A stretch of 64,000 bases of DNA. Origin: Dactylis glomerata (taxonomy: Eukaryota > Streptophyta > Magnoliopsida > Poales > Poaceae). The stretch spans positions 3,785,176 to 3,849,175 of the forward strand of contig QXEO01000222.1 of assembly GCA_007115705.1 (NCBI GenBank). Direction: 5' to 3'. The notes under the pieces are model-generated. The model was not told where the DNA came from, did not search any database, and was given only the letters and a program-made list of their open reading frames with translations. Position numbers and translations under genes: made by a program. This document shows, piece by piece, positions 1 through 12,217 of the stretch (within the stretch, counting starts at the first letter, position 1; the number at the start of each line of letters is the position of its first letter).

Positions 1-1198
1 TGTCAAGAGCTTTCGCTTCGTAAAGCCAATAGTCTTTATTGGTTTGATAGGTGTTATGGGGGTGAACCTGTGCTAGCGCACTACCCTTACTAGGATAAAT
101 ACACACTTGTGATTATACCCCTTGCAAGCATCCGCAAATATAAGAAAGTAATTAAGATAAATCTAACCATAGCCTTAAACTCTAAGATCCTACGCTGTTT
201 TGGGTTCTGTCACTCCGGCAACCCCACAATGGGTAGCCAAATACACAATGCATCTCACTAGGCCCATAAATGGTGAAGTATTATGTAGTTGATGTTCACA
301 TGATACCACTAGTGAAATAGCACCACAACAAATAAATATCAAACCATTAAATATTACTCAACATAATTCCACTACTAACGACTTGACTTCTCTCATGTCC
401 TCAAGAACTAAACGAACTACTCACAAGACATCATATGGATCATGATCAGAGGTGAAATAATGGTAAATAACAATCTGAACATAAACCTTAATTCAACGGT
501 TCCACTCAATAGCATCAACTACAAGAGAAATCAACACCGCGAAAGTTTCCCCTATGAATATAGCAAGATCCAACTCAAGATATTATAGCGGGATGGCGTG
601 GTGATGGTGGAGATGAAGGTGCTGGTGATGGAGATGATGACGATGATGATCCCGATGAAGTCCGGTACGATGGTGATGATGATGGCGATGATCTCCCCTC
701 TCCGGGAAGGAATTTCCCTGGCAGATTTTTGCCTGTCGGAGAGCTTTTCTCTCTCTGGTGTTTTTTGCCCCACAGAGGCGGCGGTGTCTAACTCTGAGCC
801 CCCTTGACTTAGGTTTTCGGGGACGATGAAGTACACGGAGGGGCGAGACCAGAAGTGGGCCAGGGCAGCCTCACACAGGGCTGGCGCGGCCAGGGGTCAG
901 GCTGCGCCACCTTGGCATGTGGGCCCCTCCTGGCTCCTCTCGACTCCTCCTTCTGGCTTCCTGAGTCCCTTGATGGTCCTTTTTCCTGGTATTTTTCTGT
1001 AATTTTCCTGATCTTCAAAATATGGTCCTTTGATGGTCCTTTTTCCAGCAGAATCCTGACTCCGGCAGTGACTCCTCCAAAGATCATCAAACATGTGAAA
1101 ACAAAGGAAATAACATAAGTATCAACTCTAAATATGAAATATATCAATGAATAACAATAAATTATGATACAAAATAGTGATGCAAAATGGATGTATCA
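1..1198 (-). mobile_element. T1: partial Athila-type LTR, cut by the window edge
   Basis: This stretch is the reverse complement of the T6 LTR (24811-26295) at high identity. Its 5' end, TGATACATCCATTTTGC on the minus strand, is at 1198, and the rest runs off the left edge. It contains the GC-rich palindrome seen in all Athila-type LTRs here (871-921) and the ATC/GAT-rich tract (about 600-700). The first bases after it, CCTAC (1199-1203), should be one copy of the target duplication. It interrupts T2. It could be the 5' LTR of a minus-strand element or a solo LTR; the missing end decides. The long open frames in it on both strands are also found in the T6 LTRs and are not genes. Confidence 0.88.
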
Positions 1199-2751
1199 CC
1201 TACTATTTTTTTGTCCCCTTTGTTGTACAGAATTTACCAAGGTGTCTTTGTCGACTTTGCAACCGGGTGATGATCCTCTTATGGCCGTGGTTAACTTACT
1301 CAAAGCAAACTGGATATCTGTCTAGGAGATCTTTGAGTTGGTGACCCGTGTTCTTACACGGATGTTTGTCAGGTTGTGGCCCAAGCAAAAGGCGAAGGTT
1401 TCGAACAATGACTTGAAGAAACTCACCGAAGCCTTCGATACTACTGATGACCCCATCCTCCAGCTGAAGGGGCTTTCTTTGAAGCGAGGTGCTGAGGGTG
1501 CTATCGCCCTTTCCTATGCACATGGTGCAGATTTTTATTGGGAAAAGGTTAGCTCTCCTCATGGCCGCACCCGCTCGGAGCTAAAGGCCTTCTTTGAGAA
1601 GGCGAAGAAGTTTGTGCCTGCCCTAGTGTCGATTATTTCTCCTTCAGCGGCTTCCGCGACTTCTACTACACCAACTTCCTTGACTCCAGCAACGGAAGAG
1701 CCCGTTCCTCCTTCAACTGCTGGCATTGCTTCTGCCATGCCTTCCTCCGCCACGGAGCAGAATGCTGAGGTGGCGTAGACTCGGCCTCTTATTGTAATTT
1801 TTAATTTCTGCTTTTGATGTAAAAACCTTTAGTCATGTGCAACCCGAGAACTTTAGTCAAAGGGTTTGCCTCTATGTAAATATGCTTCTTTTCTATGATA
1901 TATCGTGTTAGCTTCTGAAATGCTTCTTCTTTCTGTTCTTTTGGCTTCCAGTCTGCGCATATTGGTGATCCTTCAAGTCGCGAGTGGGCTCCCTCTTCTG
2001 CCAGTGCTTTTGACTCTAAAGCTTCGTCGCCTCCTCGCCGTTGCTGCCAATGCGCTGAATATTCTTCAAGGATTTCGGATCTTGAGAATCGCTTGACTTT
2101 AGCCAAATGCCAAGCGCAGATGACTATAGACAAAGCTAGCAAAGCTTGTGGTTTGATGAAGCAGATATCTATTCTTGACGATAAGGTGTCTAGTCTGATG
2201 GCGAAGATTGTGCATCATGAAGAATGCGACTCTTTTGTCATCGGCATTATCGAGTCTGCCTGCGAGATGTTGCGATGTAAGATTCCTTGCAACTTCTCTT
2301 TTTCCCTTTCATTCCATTGCCGCTTTGTGATGTCCTTTGTCATCTTAGGCACTTGTTTGGATTTTGCTGCTGAGGCTCGTCGGGTTGCCGAACGAAATGC
2401 GGCTCTAGAAAAGATGTCAGAAGGTATTGATAGTTTGTGGTCTGATCCTCGACACCGCCGTGCTATCGTGCTACTCCAGGACCGCGCCCAACATATCGGA
2501 GAGTCAGTTGATGGTTGCCGAAGAGCTCTCATAACTATGCATTCTGTCATGCTTCCTCGCAATCCTCTGCCTGGAAGTTTCCCACTGCTACTCGATACTT
2601 TTAGGTCTAGTCAGCGTATTCATCGGCTAATAGAGCTAAACTTAGTGGCATGTGCCAATTTTGCTCTTGGGTGGATGCATAAGTGGTACCCAAGACTTAA
2701 TTATAGCTCTATGTCACTGAGCTATTTTCCAGGTGGAGCTAGTCTGCGAGT
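1199..2751 (+). pseudogene. Antisense ORF of T2, 5' part, multi-exon
   Basis: The frame through 1338-1778 opens upstream, at least from 1240, except for one TAG at 1323-1325. A second open block runs from about 1920 to 2751. Between them lies non-coding sequence with a possible acceptor near 1910. A likely intron at 2275-2348 starts GTAAG and ends in a pyrimidine-rich tract plus TTAG. The product is helical and rich in Ala, Glu, Arg and Lys, with a Ser/Thr/Pro/Ala-rich linker (about codons 100-146 of the first block). It resembles the extra ORF of grass Tat elements, annotated in databases as putative gypsy-type transposon protein (from memory). Its function is unknown. The frame continues at 12223 once T3 is removed, which supports a real protein-coding past. 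The nonsense codon and two insertions make this copy dead. Confidence 0.62.
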
Positions 2752-4148
2752 TGATGACCCACAAGTATAGGGGATCGCAACAGTCTTCGAGGGAAGTATT
2801 ACCCAAATTTATTGATTCGACACAAGGGGAGCCAAAGAATATATGTAAGCCTTAACAGATGAGTTGTCAATTCAGCTACACCTGGAAACAATCTTACTCG
2901 CAGCGGTTTATTAGTAGCAATAGTTTTATAGCAGTGACAGCAGGAAAACAGTAACAGCAGTAGTGAAATAGCAGCGGTAATAATAGCAGTTGTAAATAGT
3001 AGGAACAAATACTGTAGGCATAGGGATGGATTACAGGCGTTGCATGGATAAGATAATTCATGAAATCAATGAGATATGGGCATTGTAGATAAATAATGAC
3101 AAAGCATCCTAGTACAAACAATCATAGGCATGTGTTCCGTATATAGTCGTATGTGCTCACAAGGAGAAACTTGCACGACATCTTTTGTCCTACCAGCCTG
3201 TTGCAGCAGGGCCTCAAGGGAAACTACTGGTAATTAAGGTACTCCTTTTAATAAAGTACCGGAGCAAAGCATTAGCACTCGGTGAACACATGTGATCCTC
3301 ACATCATAGCCATCCCCTCCGGTTATCCCAATTTCTGTCACTTTGGGGCCTCGGGTTCCGGACAACAATATGTGTAAACAACTTGTAGGTAAGATCATAA
3401 ACAACAAGTATCATCATAGAAATAATAACATGTTCAGATCTGAAATCATGGCACTCGGGCCCAAAGTGACAAGCATTAAGCACAACAAGTTGCAACAATG
3501 TCATAGGCACTAAATAAAGATACTAGGCACTATGCCCTATCAATCTCATATCAAATTACATGAACAATCTCATCCAATCCCTACCATCCCCTCACCTACA
3601 GTGGGGGAATTACTCGCACATGGATGGGGGAATCATGGATGGTCGATGGAGGAGCATCGGTGGTGATGGTGATGAAGATCTCCTCCGAATCCCCGTCCCG
3701 GCAGGGTGCCAGAACGGAGTTTCTGGTTCCGAATCTTGGTTTCTGATGGCGGCGGCACAGCGGAAGTCTATCTGGGAAAAACGCCGTCTCCCCGATCTTA
3801 AGTCGTCAGGGGGTATATGTAGGCGAGAGGGGAGGCCGAGTGGGCGCCTGGAGCATCCACACACAGGGGTGGCGCGGCCAGGGCTGGGCCGCGCCACCTA
3901 TGTGTGGCAGCCCCTCGAGCCCCCTCTCCGTCTCGTATTCTGGCTCCGTCGGTCTTCTGGTGAAATATGATTTTTGGTGATTTTTCCTGAATTTTTACTG
4001 GAAGTTGAATTTTTGCACAAAAACGAGACACCAGAGCAATTCTGCTGAAAACAGCGTCAGTCCGTGTTAGTTGTATTCAAAACACACAAATTAGAGGAGA
4101 AACAATAGCAAAAGTGTTCGGGAAAGTAGATACATTTTGGACGTATCA
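2752..4148 (-). mobile_element. T3 3' LTR
   Basis: This is the minus-strand 3' LTR, TGATACGTCC... to ...TGGGTCATCA. It carries the GC-rich palindrome (about 3857-3908) and a CATATA box about 37 bp further along in the direction of transcription. It pairs with 10818-12217. The polypurine tract lies just inside, at 4149-4165 (AGCTTGGCGGGAGT on the minus strand). The long plus-strand frames in it recur in the other LTR and are not genes. Confidence 0.95.
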
Positions 4149-6125
4149 ACTCCCGCCAAGCTTAGCTATTTGCTTGTCCTCAAGCAATTCAGTTAACAAC
4201 TGAGAGCGATAAAAGAAACTTTCACGAACACATTTGCTCATATGATGTATATATACTAACTATGTGATCAAGTACCCAGGCAATTCATAATAAGAAATAT
4301 GCAACTAATGTCACCTCATAGTCAAGCAAGCTATGAAAGAGTGCCAATGCACTAATAACAAGTAACATGTGCATGAGAAGCTACAAGATTGTAATATGCA
4401 TAAATGATATGAAAGAATGGTATCCCACTTGCCTTTGTTTGTAGAGCAAAACATAAATGCTGAGGCACCTCTGAAGTCCAAGGGAAGACTAGAAGTAGAA
4501 ATATCAAAGATACAAGCATCATAGTTATACCACAATTAACCGTGTTCTGGGACAAGCACATTACACTAAGAATAACAGCTATGCTCTCAAGAAGTGCTTA
4601 AAAGTTAGAAGGTGATGACTCAACATAAAAGTAAATGAATGGCCCTTCGCAGAGGGAAGCAGTGATTTAACATGTGCTAGAGCTTTTCATTTGTAAAACA
4701 GAGATAAAAGTTTCTTTTGAGAGGTGGTTGTTCTATGTCAATGACTAGCAATGGGGACTTACTATCTTCCATAATAAACAAGTGAGAGCGGTTCCGAGTT
4801 CTTTGAAATTTGGCACATTAGTGCTCTTTTATAAAGCTTTGGCACTCCTTCCCACCTTTTTCCTTTCTCAAACCATGGCTAACCGATTCCATCGGGTGCC
4901 CACCAACTTTCACAATCCTTTGGAGGAGTGCCTTTTTTTCTTTTAGAATTAAGATTATAATGGTCTGACCAGCTCTCATGCAAAGTTAATGACGAGCAGA
5001 TGAAGCTGCCTAGTCGTGAGGTACTTAATTTAATATGGAAGATAGTAATTCTGACCACTACGTCCCCATGAGCTAAAAACAGTGGCACAAAATGAGAAGT
5101 AGTTGAAAGTTTTGAAAGGTAGCACATGAAAATTTACTTGGAATGGTTTACAAATACCATGCATAGGAATTTATAGTGGACTCTTTGGAAGACTTGGTTT
5201 TTGGTGATTGGATGCACGAGTAGAGCTCATACTCAGTACAAGTGAAGGCTAGCAAAAGACTGGGAAGCGACAATCGAGAGAGCAAAAACTGTCATAATCA
5301 TGCTTGCGACAAAACAAAATTAATATAGGCATAAAAATGATACAAGAACTCTGAGGCAATTTAGATCATCGAGGCTTAATTGACTTTTTGTTCAGTCATA
5401 TGCATGCTTGAGCATGTGCCAAGTCGATTCAAATGAAACATCCAGAGGTGGATACCACAATATCATACCATACTATGAATAAAAAAATGCATGCAAGCAC
5501 CTACATGACATGCTATAGGCTAATAGTAGATTGAAACTAATCATATGAGAGCAAGAACTACAAAGCATCCATTAGATGACATATACCTTACATGAACTGA
5601 CTAAGCATGTCCACATAGATGAGTATATGTACAAAAATGAAAACAAATAGAGTTCATACCAGCCTCTTACCACATCTCGGATTGTCATATATCGTCATTA
5701 TTGCTCTTCACTTGTGCGGCTTGAATAATATAAAGTGAATACCAAGCTCCAATGGAGTAACAGGAGACTGAACTCTGCAACAAACTTTACAAAACCGAAG
5801 AAGAACAACAAATATTTTTGGGGTTTTCAAATTTTGAAACAAAAGTAGAAGGAAATAGCAAACAAAGCAAAATATTTTTGGATTTTTCAAGTAGCAAACT
5901 GAAATAGCAATAAAGCAACCAAAGGTAAAGAACTAAAGAACCAAATAGAGAGAAACAACGGAAATATTTTTGGTCTTTTTGTGTTTTGGAAGAAATGAAA
6001 ACAAGAGCGAGAACAATAAAGAAAGCGAAATATGAATATACAAAGGACCGACAGAATATGATATATAGATGAGTGAATTGTCGGCGTACCTCCCCCCAAG
6101 CTTAGGCTTTTGGCCTAAGTGGAGA
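4149..6125. other. T3 non-coding 3' internal region
   Basis: About 2 kb with no credible ORF between the last ORF and the 3' LTR. It shares blocks with T5, T6 and part of T11: the hairpin core at 4643-4656, and a block around 5055-5080 (ACTACGTCCCCATGAGCT). The edge next to the LTR carries the polypurine tract, and a second purine-rich stretch, CCAAGCTTAGG on the plus strand, lies at about 6093-6107. Confidence 0.75.
4643..4656 (-). other. Conserved 3' hairpin core (T3 copy)
   Basis: CCCTTCGCAGAGGG on the plus strand can fold on itself (CCCT...AGGG). It lies 495 bp from the 3' LTR, and equivalents occur in T5, T6 and T11. Confidence 0.75.
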
Positions 6126-7243
6126 TCAATGCCGGCTTTGGTAGCTGCTCCAAGCCGGTGGGTCATCATAGGTGTAATCGTACCCCAGTTCTTGCGAAGA
6201 TGAAGCTGATGGTGCATAATCATAATAAGGCTGCGCATATGGGAAATTCATGGCGTTGGAGGGCTGCCCCGACCCTTCGGCGCCCTCTTCATCGCGCACA
6301 GGTGGCGGGTGTTCCTCCATGTACGCATCAAGCTCATCTTCTGTAAGCGACCATCCATTCCTGCGATCAAGGTTAAACAAAAGAGGTGCAGGCAAATGGA
6401 TTGATCGTTCAGTCTTTACTACCTTCCAGGTAGTCTTCTTGAAAAAGGTTAGCTCAAATGTTAAATTAATTAAACTAGCAGGAGGAGAAATAAACTTATG
6501 CTGAACCATAGCATCAAGACCAAGTTTCTCTTCGGGAATGGCAAATCTAGAAAATGAGGTAACACACCATGAAAAGCTAACAGGCGTGAAGCTATAAGTC
6601 CTCCACAAACTCCCCCTTTCTCACGGTTAATATCAAGACGGAAAGCTATTAAGGCACCCAAATGGTAAGTCCTATCATGCCTTAAAGCAGCAGCAATAAA
6701 AGCTAGATCATGGAGAGACAATTTACTTGCAGATTTCCTAGCAAGAACACATTTGGTAATGAAGAAGGCAAAATATCGAATGGATGGGAAATGAATGTTT
6801 CAAATTTTACCACCCTCTCATGTGAAGCTTCTTCCTTGACAAATCTCCTCGTACAGTTCTAACAATTGCCTTGGTTGTCCCCTTATCTTTTCAAGCGATC
6901 CCCACTGTGGTACTCTAATAGCTGTGCAGAAAACATCGAGAGGCAAGTTCACAGATTTGTTATAAATTTTATAATGAACCATGGGATTAGAAGTGGACCA
7001 ACTAAATCTGAAATCCTGCACCACAGACATTGTTAGTTTAACGTATTGGGGAGGTTCACCCTCAACAAAATATTCTAATCCTGCATTAGAAAGCAAGGTT
7101 TGAAAATCTTGCTGGATTCCAGCAGCACTCAAGAATGCTGAGCATGGATAGAGTGAGGGAAAAACCTTCTCTTCACGGTGTACTTTCATAACATCATGCA
7201 CTTCTAGTTCATGTTGAGGGAGTTGATAAGCATTCCCCTCCAT
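6126..7243 (-). pseudogene. T3 ORF in the envelope position, frameshifted
   Basis: Three overlapping minus-strand frames (7243-6818, about 6800-6530, 6608-6126) read as one protein of about 370 residues broken by at least two frameshifts and stops. The start MEGNAYQLPQ is the first ATG. The middle part, with VPQWGSLEKIRGQPRQLLEL and a SLHDLAFIAAALRHDRTYHL stretch, resembles the putative plant transposon protein domain (PF20167 from memory) common in grass Athila-type elements. The C-terminus is Tyr/Ser/Pro-rich with an acidic patch. I see no signal peptide or membrane anchor, so an envelope function is not supported. Its role is unknown. Confidence 0.6.
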
Positions 7244-8071
7244 TTCTGAAAATTTTGACACACCTCATAAAAAGTGATTTAAAGACAAGCAAATGTAGGA
7301 AACTACTATAGTGAATTACTAGAGGGCTATCATGCATCAAAATAACCTTTCTAAACAATAGAACAAGCATGTTTACTCATTTATGCTGTCACCTACAATG
7401 CTAAAATACTCAAGAAATACTCTACCAAAAGGAAATCTACTTGGACAAGTAGAGGAGTCACATACCGGAGAGCAAATGATCCAAGTTTCAGCAAAAATGC
7501 TGGGCTGAGCAAGGAGATCGAGAAATCCAGGCAAAGAACAACAAGAACTCGAGCTTGGGCAAATGGGTCGGTGTTTTTCGGGAGAGAGAAAGAGCTGGGG
7601 AAGAAGAGATGAGTGAGTGGCCTGGTGGGGCCCCCTCACACATGGGTGGCGCGGCCAGGGCTGGGATGCGCCACCTATGTGTGAGGTGGCGTGGCTGCCC
7701 CACCTGGTGCCTCCCAGGTGTCTCTCTGCCCCATTTTTGACATAAAAATTTATAAAGAATTTTCTGGAATTTTTCGAGAAACTTTATTTTCGAGGATTTT
7801 TCAGAAATTGGCATATCGATAAAACTCAGAAAAACGAGGGTGAAAAGATTTCAAGCAAATCAAAGCTAAACATGCAACAACTCTGAGATACTCTTAATCA
7901 TGCAACTTAACTGAAGGAATAAAATTTGATAGAAGTAAATACAAGTAAGATGGAGTAAAAGCGGTGAAAACGAAGTTTCGTTCATATAAAATCACTTTGT
8001 TAACAAGGTTGATCAAGTCTTGTTACCAAACTAACTTTTTATGAGGCAAAACTTTGCACTTCACTTAATGC
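7244..8071. other. T3 spacer with a GC-rich palindrome
   Basis: A non-coding gap between gag-protease and the envelope-position ORF. It holds one copy of the shared GC-rich palindrome (7634-7687), about 390 bp before the next ORF on the minus strand. I see no clear TATA box beside this copy. The same arrangement, palindrome before the downstream ORF, occurs in T6 at 31263-31315. Confidence 0.6.
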
Positions 8072-10729
8072 TTATGTTACCTCAACTTTGATAGGTATAG
8101 CCCCAACCATAACAATTTGATATTCTTCCTTGGGCTTTTGCTCTGAACAAATAATTTGACCAACTTTGATGGTCTCAACATGCTTGATTGAATTAAGAGC
8201 ATTCCTCCTATCAATCTTCTTGGGAAAATAAACCGTATATTCTTTGTCATTAACATTAAAAGTGACTTTTCCTTGATTGCAATTGATAACAGCACCTGCA
8301 GTGTTTAGAAAAGGTCTCTCAAGAATAATAGACATATTATCATCTTCCGGCATTTCCAACACAACAAAATCAGTTAGTATCAAACAACTGTTAGCAACCT
8401 GAACAGGAACATTCTCACATATACCAATAGGAATAGTAGTAGACTTATCAGCCATTTGCAAAGATATATCAGTTGAAACCAATTTTTCTAAATCAAGTCT
8501 CTTATAAAGCGAAAAAGGCATTACACTAACTCCAGCTCCCAAATCACATAAAGCAGTTCTAACATAGTTGTTTTTAATGGAGCAAGAAATAGTCGGTATA
8601 CCTGGATCTCCAAGCTTCTCTGGAACCTTACCATCAAAAGAATAGTTAGCAAGTAAAGTGGAAATTTCCTCACTAGGGATTTTCCTTTTGTTAGTGACAA
8701 TATCTTTCATATATTTTGCATAAGGAGGCATTCTAATAGCATCAGTCAAAGGAATTTGCAAAAATAAAGGTCTCGTCCATTCACAAAACCTGTTGTAATG
8801 TTCCTCTTCCTTGGACTTGTGTTTCTTACTAGGAAAAGGCATTGGTTTCTGTACCCAAGGTTCCCTCTCTTTACCATGCTTGTTGGCAATGAAGTCTTCT
8901 TTGGTGTACTTTGCATTTTTATCACTCTTTTCCGGTTCTTCTTCAACTTCTTCTTTATCTTCTTCTTTATCGGAAGCATCTCCTGGTTCAATTTCAGCAT
9001 GAGAAATAGAAACACTGTTAGGATCATTACCTGCATCAGAGGATTCTGCAGTTGTTTTATGCTTCTTCTTCTTCTTCTTGGAAGGAGTATCATCACTTGA
9101 AGTGCATTGAGAATCTTGCTCAACCCTCTTAGGATGTCCTTCAGGATATAATGGGTCTTGAGTAGCAGCACCACTTCTTGTGCGAATTTCACATGCTTGC
9201 TTCTCTCTTGCAGCACTAACTAGTAAGTCTTTTTGCACCTTGGTAAGATGATCAACTTGTGTTTGAACCATTTGAAAGTGTTTAGCAAGTATCTTCACAT
9301 CATTTGCGGTTCTCTCCACAATATCCTGCAACTTGTTAATAACTCTAGAATTCTCCAACAGATGATTATGCACCATTCTATTAAAATTCTCTTGCTTAAC
9401 GATAAAATTATCAAATTCATCTAAGCATTGATCAGGAGGTTTAGTATAAGGAATATCTCTTTCATCAAAGCGTTGGAGAGAGTGTACCTCAATAGTAGAT
9501 GAGTGAGGGATTGGCTTACATAATTCTTCTATAGGAGGTAGATTCTTCACATCTTCAGCCTTAATACCTTTCTCCTTAAGAGATTTCTTAGCTTCCTTCA
9601 TAACTTCATCATTTAATTCAATCATCCCTCTCTTCTTCGGCGTAGGCTCTATAGATGGCGCAGGAGTTGGTGCTGGTGTTGGCTCAACTAAAGTCCAATC
9701 ATCATGATTCCGGCTTATTTTAGCCATTAATTCTTCAGCTTCAGCTGGAGTTCTTTCCCTGAAAACACAACCAGCACAACTATCCAAATATGACTTAGAT
9801 TCATCCGTTAGTCCATTATAAAATATATCAAGGAGTTCATTTTTAGGCAATGGTTCTTTAGGCAAAGCTCTAATTAAAGAACAAAACCTTGTCCAAGATT
9901 CAGGCAATTTCTCTCCTTTTCCCTGTTCAAAATCAAAGATTTTCTGCAAAGCAGCATGTTGAGCACTAGCGGGAAAATATTTCTGAAAGAAAGCATTAAC
10001 CAAAGCAATAGGACTAGTAAGAGATCCAGGAGACAAGCTATTAAACCAAGTTTTAGTAGCATCTTTCAACGAGAAAGGAAAAATCTTAGCAACAAAGTAA
10101 GTGCGGAGCTTAATATCATCAGAAAACAAATTACTCAAAGTAGAAAGCTCATTCATGTGCTCCATAGCACTCTCATCTTTAGTACCACAAAAAGGAGTTT
10201 TCTCAACAATATATATGTAAGATAAATCTAAAGAGAAATCATAATCCTTGTCTCTAATATTTATAGGAGAAGCAGCAAACTTAGGATCAGGAGACAAATT
10301 ATATCTAACAGAACGTCTAGCAAGAAGTTCTTTAACATTACCTGCATCACGAGCAGCACGTGCTTCTGCAATAAAATCATCATTAGGCTCAATGTAAGCA
10401 TCATCATCATAATCATCACTAGAACATTCCCTGGACTCAGGTGAACTAACAGGTGTAACAGTGGTGTTTTCCAACTTAGCTCTAGCAATAGTAGCTTCTA
10501 AAAAGGAACCTAGTGAACCTCTCTCATGAAGCACAGTAGAAGCATCATCTAAATTATCAGTGGCACTTTCAATCTCAGCAGAAGTAGTAGCAGTAGCATG
10601 TGGGTGTGGTGGTGTAAGCAACTTACTCATAACAGATGGCGAATCAAGAGCAACAGAGGTGTTGAGAGTTGTACCTCTTCTTGTAGTGGATGGCAATACA
10701 GGAACTTTTCCATCACGAGGTTTACCCAT
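8072..10729 (-). CDS. T3 gag-protease
   Basis: The open frame begins upstream in the LTR, but the first ATG after the primer site is at 10729 (MGKPRDGK), giving 885 codons with no stop. It should form capsids and cut the polyprotein. An acidic leader (residues about 1-140) precedes the gag domain, whose core is IFPFSLKDATKTWFNSL (about residues 210-226). A Pro/Thr linker (EPTPAPTPAPS) follows, then a coiled-coil-like segment (about 430-520), a Lys run (KKKKKKHK) and a Glu/Lys-rich acidic tract. The retropepsin has active site LCDLGAGVS and closing motif ILERPFLN, where the family normally has LGRPFL. No CCHC knuckle and no RT follow. The frame is intact, unlike the pol of T6. Confidence 0.9.
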   Translation of the reverse strand: MGKPRDGKVPVLPSTTRRGTTLNTSVALDSPSVMSKLLTPPHPHATATTSAEIESATDNLDDASTVLHERGSLGSFLEATIARAKLENTTVTPVSSPESRECSSDDYDDDAYIEPNDDFIAEARAARDAGNVKELLARRSVRYNLSPDPKFAASPINIRDKDYDFSLDLSYIYIVEKTPFCGTKDESAMEHMNELSTLSNLFSDDIKLRTYFVAKIFPFSLKDATKTWFNSLSPGSLTSPIALVNAFFQKYFPASAQHAALQKIFDFEQGKGEKLPESWTRFCSLIRALPKEPLPKNELLDIFYNGLTDESKSYLDSCAGCVFRERTPAEAEELMAKISRNHDDWTLVEPTPAPTPAPSIEPTPKKRGMIELNDEVMKEAKKSLKEKGIKAEDVKNLPPIEELCKPIPHSSTIEVHSLQRFDERDIPYTKPPDQCLDEFDNFIVKQENFNRMVHNHLLENSRVINKLQDIVERTANDVKILAKHFQMVQTQVDHLTKVQKDLLVSAAREKQACEIRTRSGAATQDPLYPEGHPKRVEQDSQCTSSDDTPSKKKKKKHKTTAESSDAGNDPNSVSISHAEIEPGDASDKEEDKEEVEEEPEKSDKNAKYTKEDFIANKHGKEREPWVQKPMPFPSKKHKSKEEEHYNRFCEWTRPLFLQIPLTDAIRMPPYAKYMKDIVTNKRKIPSEEISTLLANYSFDGKVPEKLGDPGIPTISCSIKNNYVRTALCDLGAGVSVMPFSLYKRLDLEKLVSTDISLQMADKSTTIPIGICENVPVQVANSCLILTDFVVLEMPEDDNMSIILERPFLNTAGAVINCNQGKVTFNVNDKEYTVYFPKKIDRRNALNSIKHVETIKVGQIICSEQKPKEEYQIVMVGAIPIKVEVT

Positions 10730-10788
10730 GATGAAAGGTTTGCAGCGAACAATATGAATACCAAGTGAACTTACAAATAAAGCTATGC

Positions 10789-10806
10789 TCCCCGGCAACG
10801 GTGCCA
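10789..10806 (-). other. T3 primer binding site, tRNA-Asp type
   Basis: TGGCACCGTTGCCGGGGA on the minus strand, 11 bp inside the 5' LTR. It is one base off TGGCGCCGTTGCCGGGGA, the complement of the 3' end of plant tRNA-Asp, the primer class known for Athila elements. Confidence 0.85.
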
Positions 10807-10817
10807 GAAAATAGTCT

Positions 10818-12217
10818 TGATGACCCACAAGTATAGGGGATCGCAACAGTCTTCGAGGGAAGTATTACCCAAATTTATTGATTCGACACAAGGGGAGCCA
10901 AAGAATATATGTAAGCCTTAACAGATGAGTTGTCAATTCAGCTACACCTGGAAACAGTCTTACTCGTAGCGGTTTATCAGTAGCAATAGTTTTATAGCAG
11001 TGACAGCAGGAAAACAGTAACAGCAGTAGTGAAATAGCAGCGGTAATAATAGCAGTTGTAAACAGTAGGAACAAATACTATAGGCATAGGGATGGATTAC
11101 GGGCATTGCATGGATAAGATAATTCATGAAATCAATGAGATATGGGCATTGCAGATAAATAATGATAAAGCATCCTAATACAAACAATCATAGGCACGTG
11201 TTCCGTATATAGTCGTACGTGCTCACAAGGAGAAACTTGCACGACATCTTTTGTCCTACCAGCCTGTTGCAGCAGGGCCTCAAGGGAAACTACTGGTAAT
11301 TAAGGTACTCCTTTTAATAAAGTACCGGAGCAAAGCATTAGCACTCGGTGAACACATGTGATCCTCACATCATAGCCATCCCCTCCGGTTATCCCAATTT
11401 CTGTCACTTTGGGGCCTCGGGTTCCGGACAACAATATGTGTAAACAACTTGTAGGTAAGATCATAAACAACAAGTATCATCATAGAAATAATAACATGTT
11501 CAGATCTGAAATCATGGCACTCGGGCCCAAAGTGACAAGCATTAAGCACAACAAGTTGCAACAATGTCATAGGCACTAAATAAAGATACTAGGCACTATG
11601 CCCTATCAATCTCATATCAAATTACATGAACAATCTCATCCAATCCCTACCATCCCCTCACCTACAGCGGGGGAATTACTCGCACATGGATGGGGGAATC
11701 ATGGATGGTCGATGGAGGAGCGTCGGTGGTGATGGTGATGAAGATCTCCTCCGAATCCCCATCCCGGCAGGGTGCCAGAACGGAGTTTCTGGTTCCGAAT
11801 CTTGGTTTCTGATGGCGGCGGCGCAGCGGAAGTCTATCTGGGAAAAACGCCGTCTCCCCGATCTTAAGTCGTCAGGGGGTATATGTAGGCGAGAGGGGAG
11901 GCCGAGTGGGCGCCTGGAGCGTCCACACACAGGGGTGGCGCGGCCAGGGCTAGGCCGCGCCACCTATGTGTGGCAGCCCCTCGAGCCCCCTCTCCGTCTC
12001 GTATTCTGGCTCCGTCGGTCTTCTGGTGAAATATGATTTTTGGTGATTTTTCCCGAATTTTTACTGGAAGTTGAATTTCTGCACAAAAACGAGACACCAG
12101 AGCAATTCTGCTGAAAACAGCGTCAGTCCGTGTTAGTTGTATTCAAAACACACAAATTAGAGGAGAAATAACAATAGCAAAAGTGTTCGGGAAAGTAGAT
12201 ACGTTTTGGACGTATCA
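10818..12217 (-). mobile_element. T3 5' LTR
   Basis: The partner of 2752-4148. The palindrome is at about 11923-11973 and the TATA-like CATATA at 11879-11886, a spacing close to that in the T11 LTR. Transcription would run to the left through the primer site at 10789-10806. Confidence 0.95.

Larger units (their letters stand above)
2752..12217 (-). mobile_element. T3: complete Athila-type element with gag-protease only
   Basis: Two LTRs of 1397 bp (2752-4148) and 1400 bp (10818-12217) bound the element, and it is flanked by a perfect 5 bp target duplication CGAGT (2747-2751 and 12218-12222). By eye the LTRs differ at roughly 22 sites plus one 3 bp gap, mostly transitions, which suggests a fairly recent insertion. 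On the minus strand the order is LTR, tRNA-Asp-type primer site, gag-protease, spacer, degenerate ORF in the envelope position, long non-coding tail and LTR. RT and integrase are absent, so it must have used proteins from another element. It is inserted in the antisense ORF of T2. Confidence 0.95.

Noticed and set aside
552..1147. Overlapping frames on both strands in T1
   Set aside because: They lie in the ATC/GAT-rich and GC-rich part of an LTR. The same frames recur in both T6 LTRs without any protein similarity I can see.
3560..3970. A 136-codon plus-strand frame, repeated almost unchanged at 11626-12036
   Set aside because: Both copies lie at the same place in the two LTRs of T3, antisense to it, and cover the GC-rich palindrome. 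Their similarity comes from LTR duplication.
7488..7814. A 108-codon minus-strand frame covering the T3 internal palindrome
   Set aside because: It translates the non-coding palindrome region, and the T6 counterpart does not keep the frame. No domain is visible.
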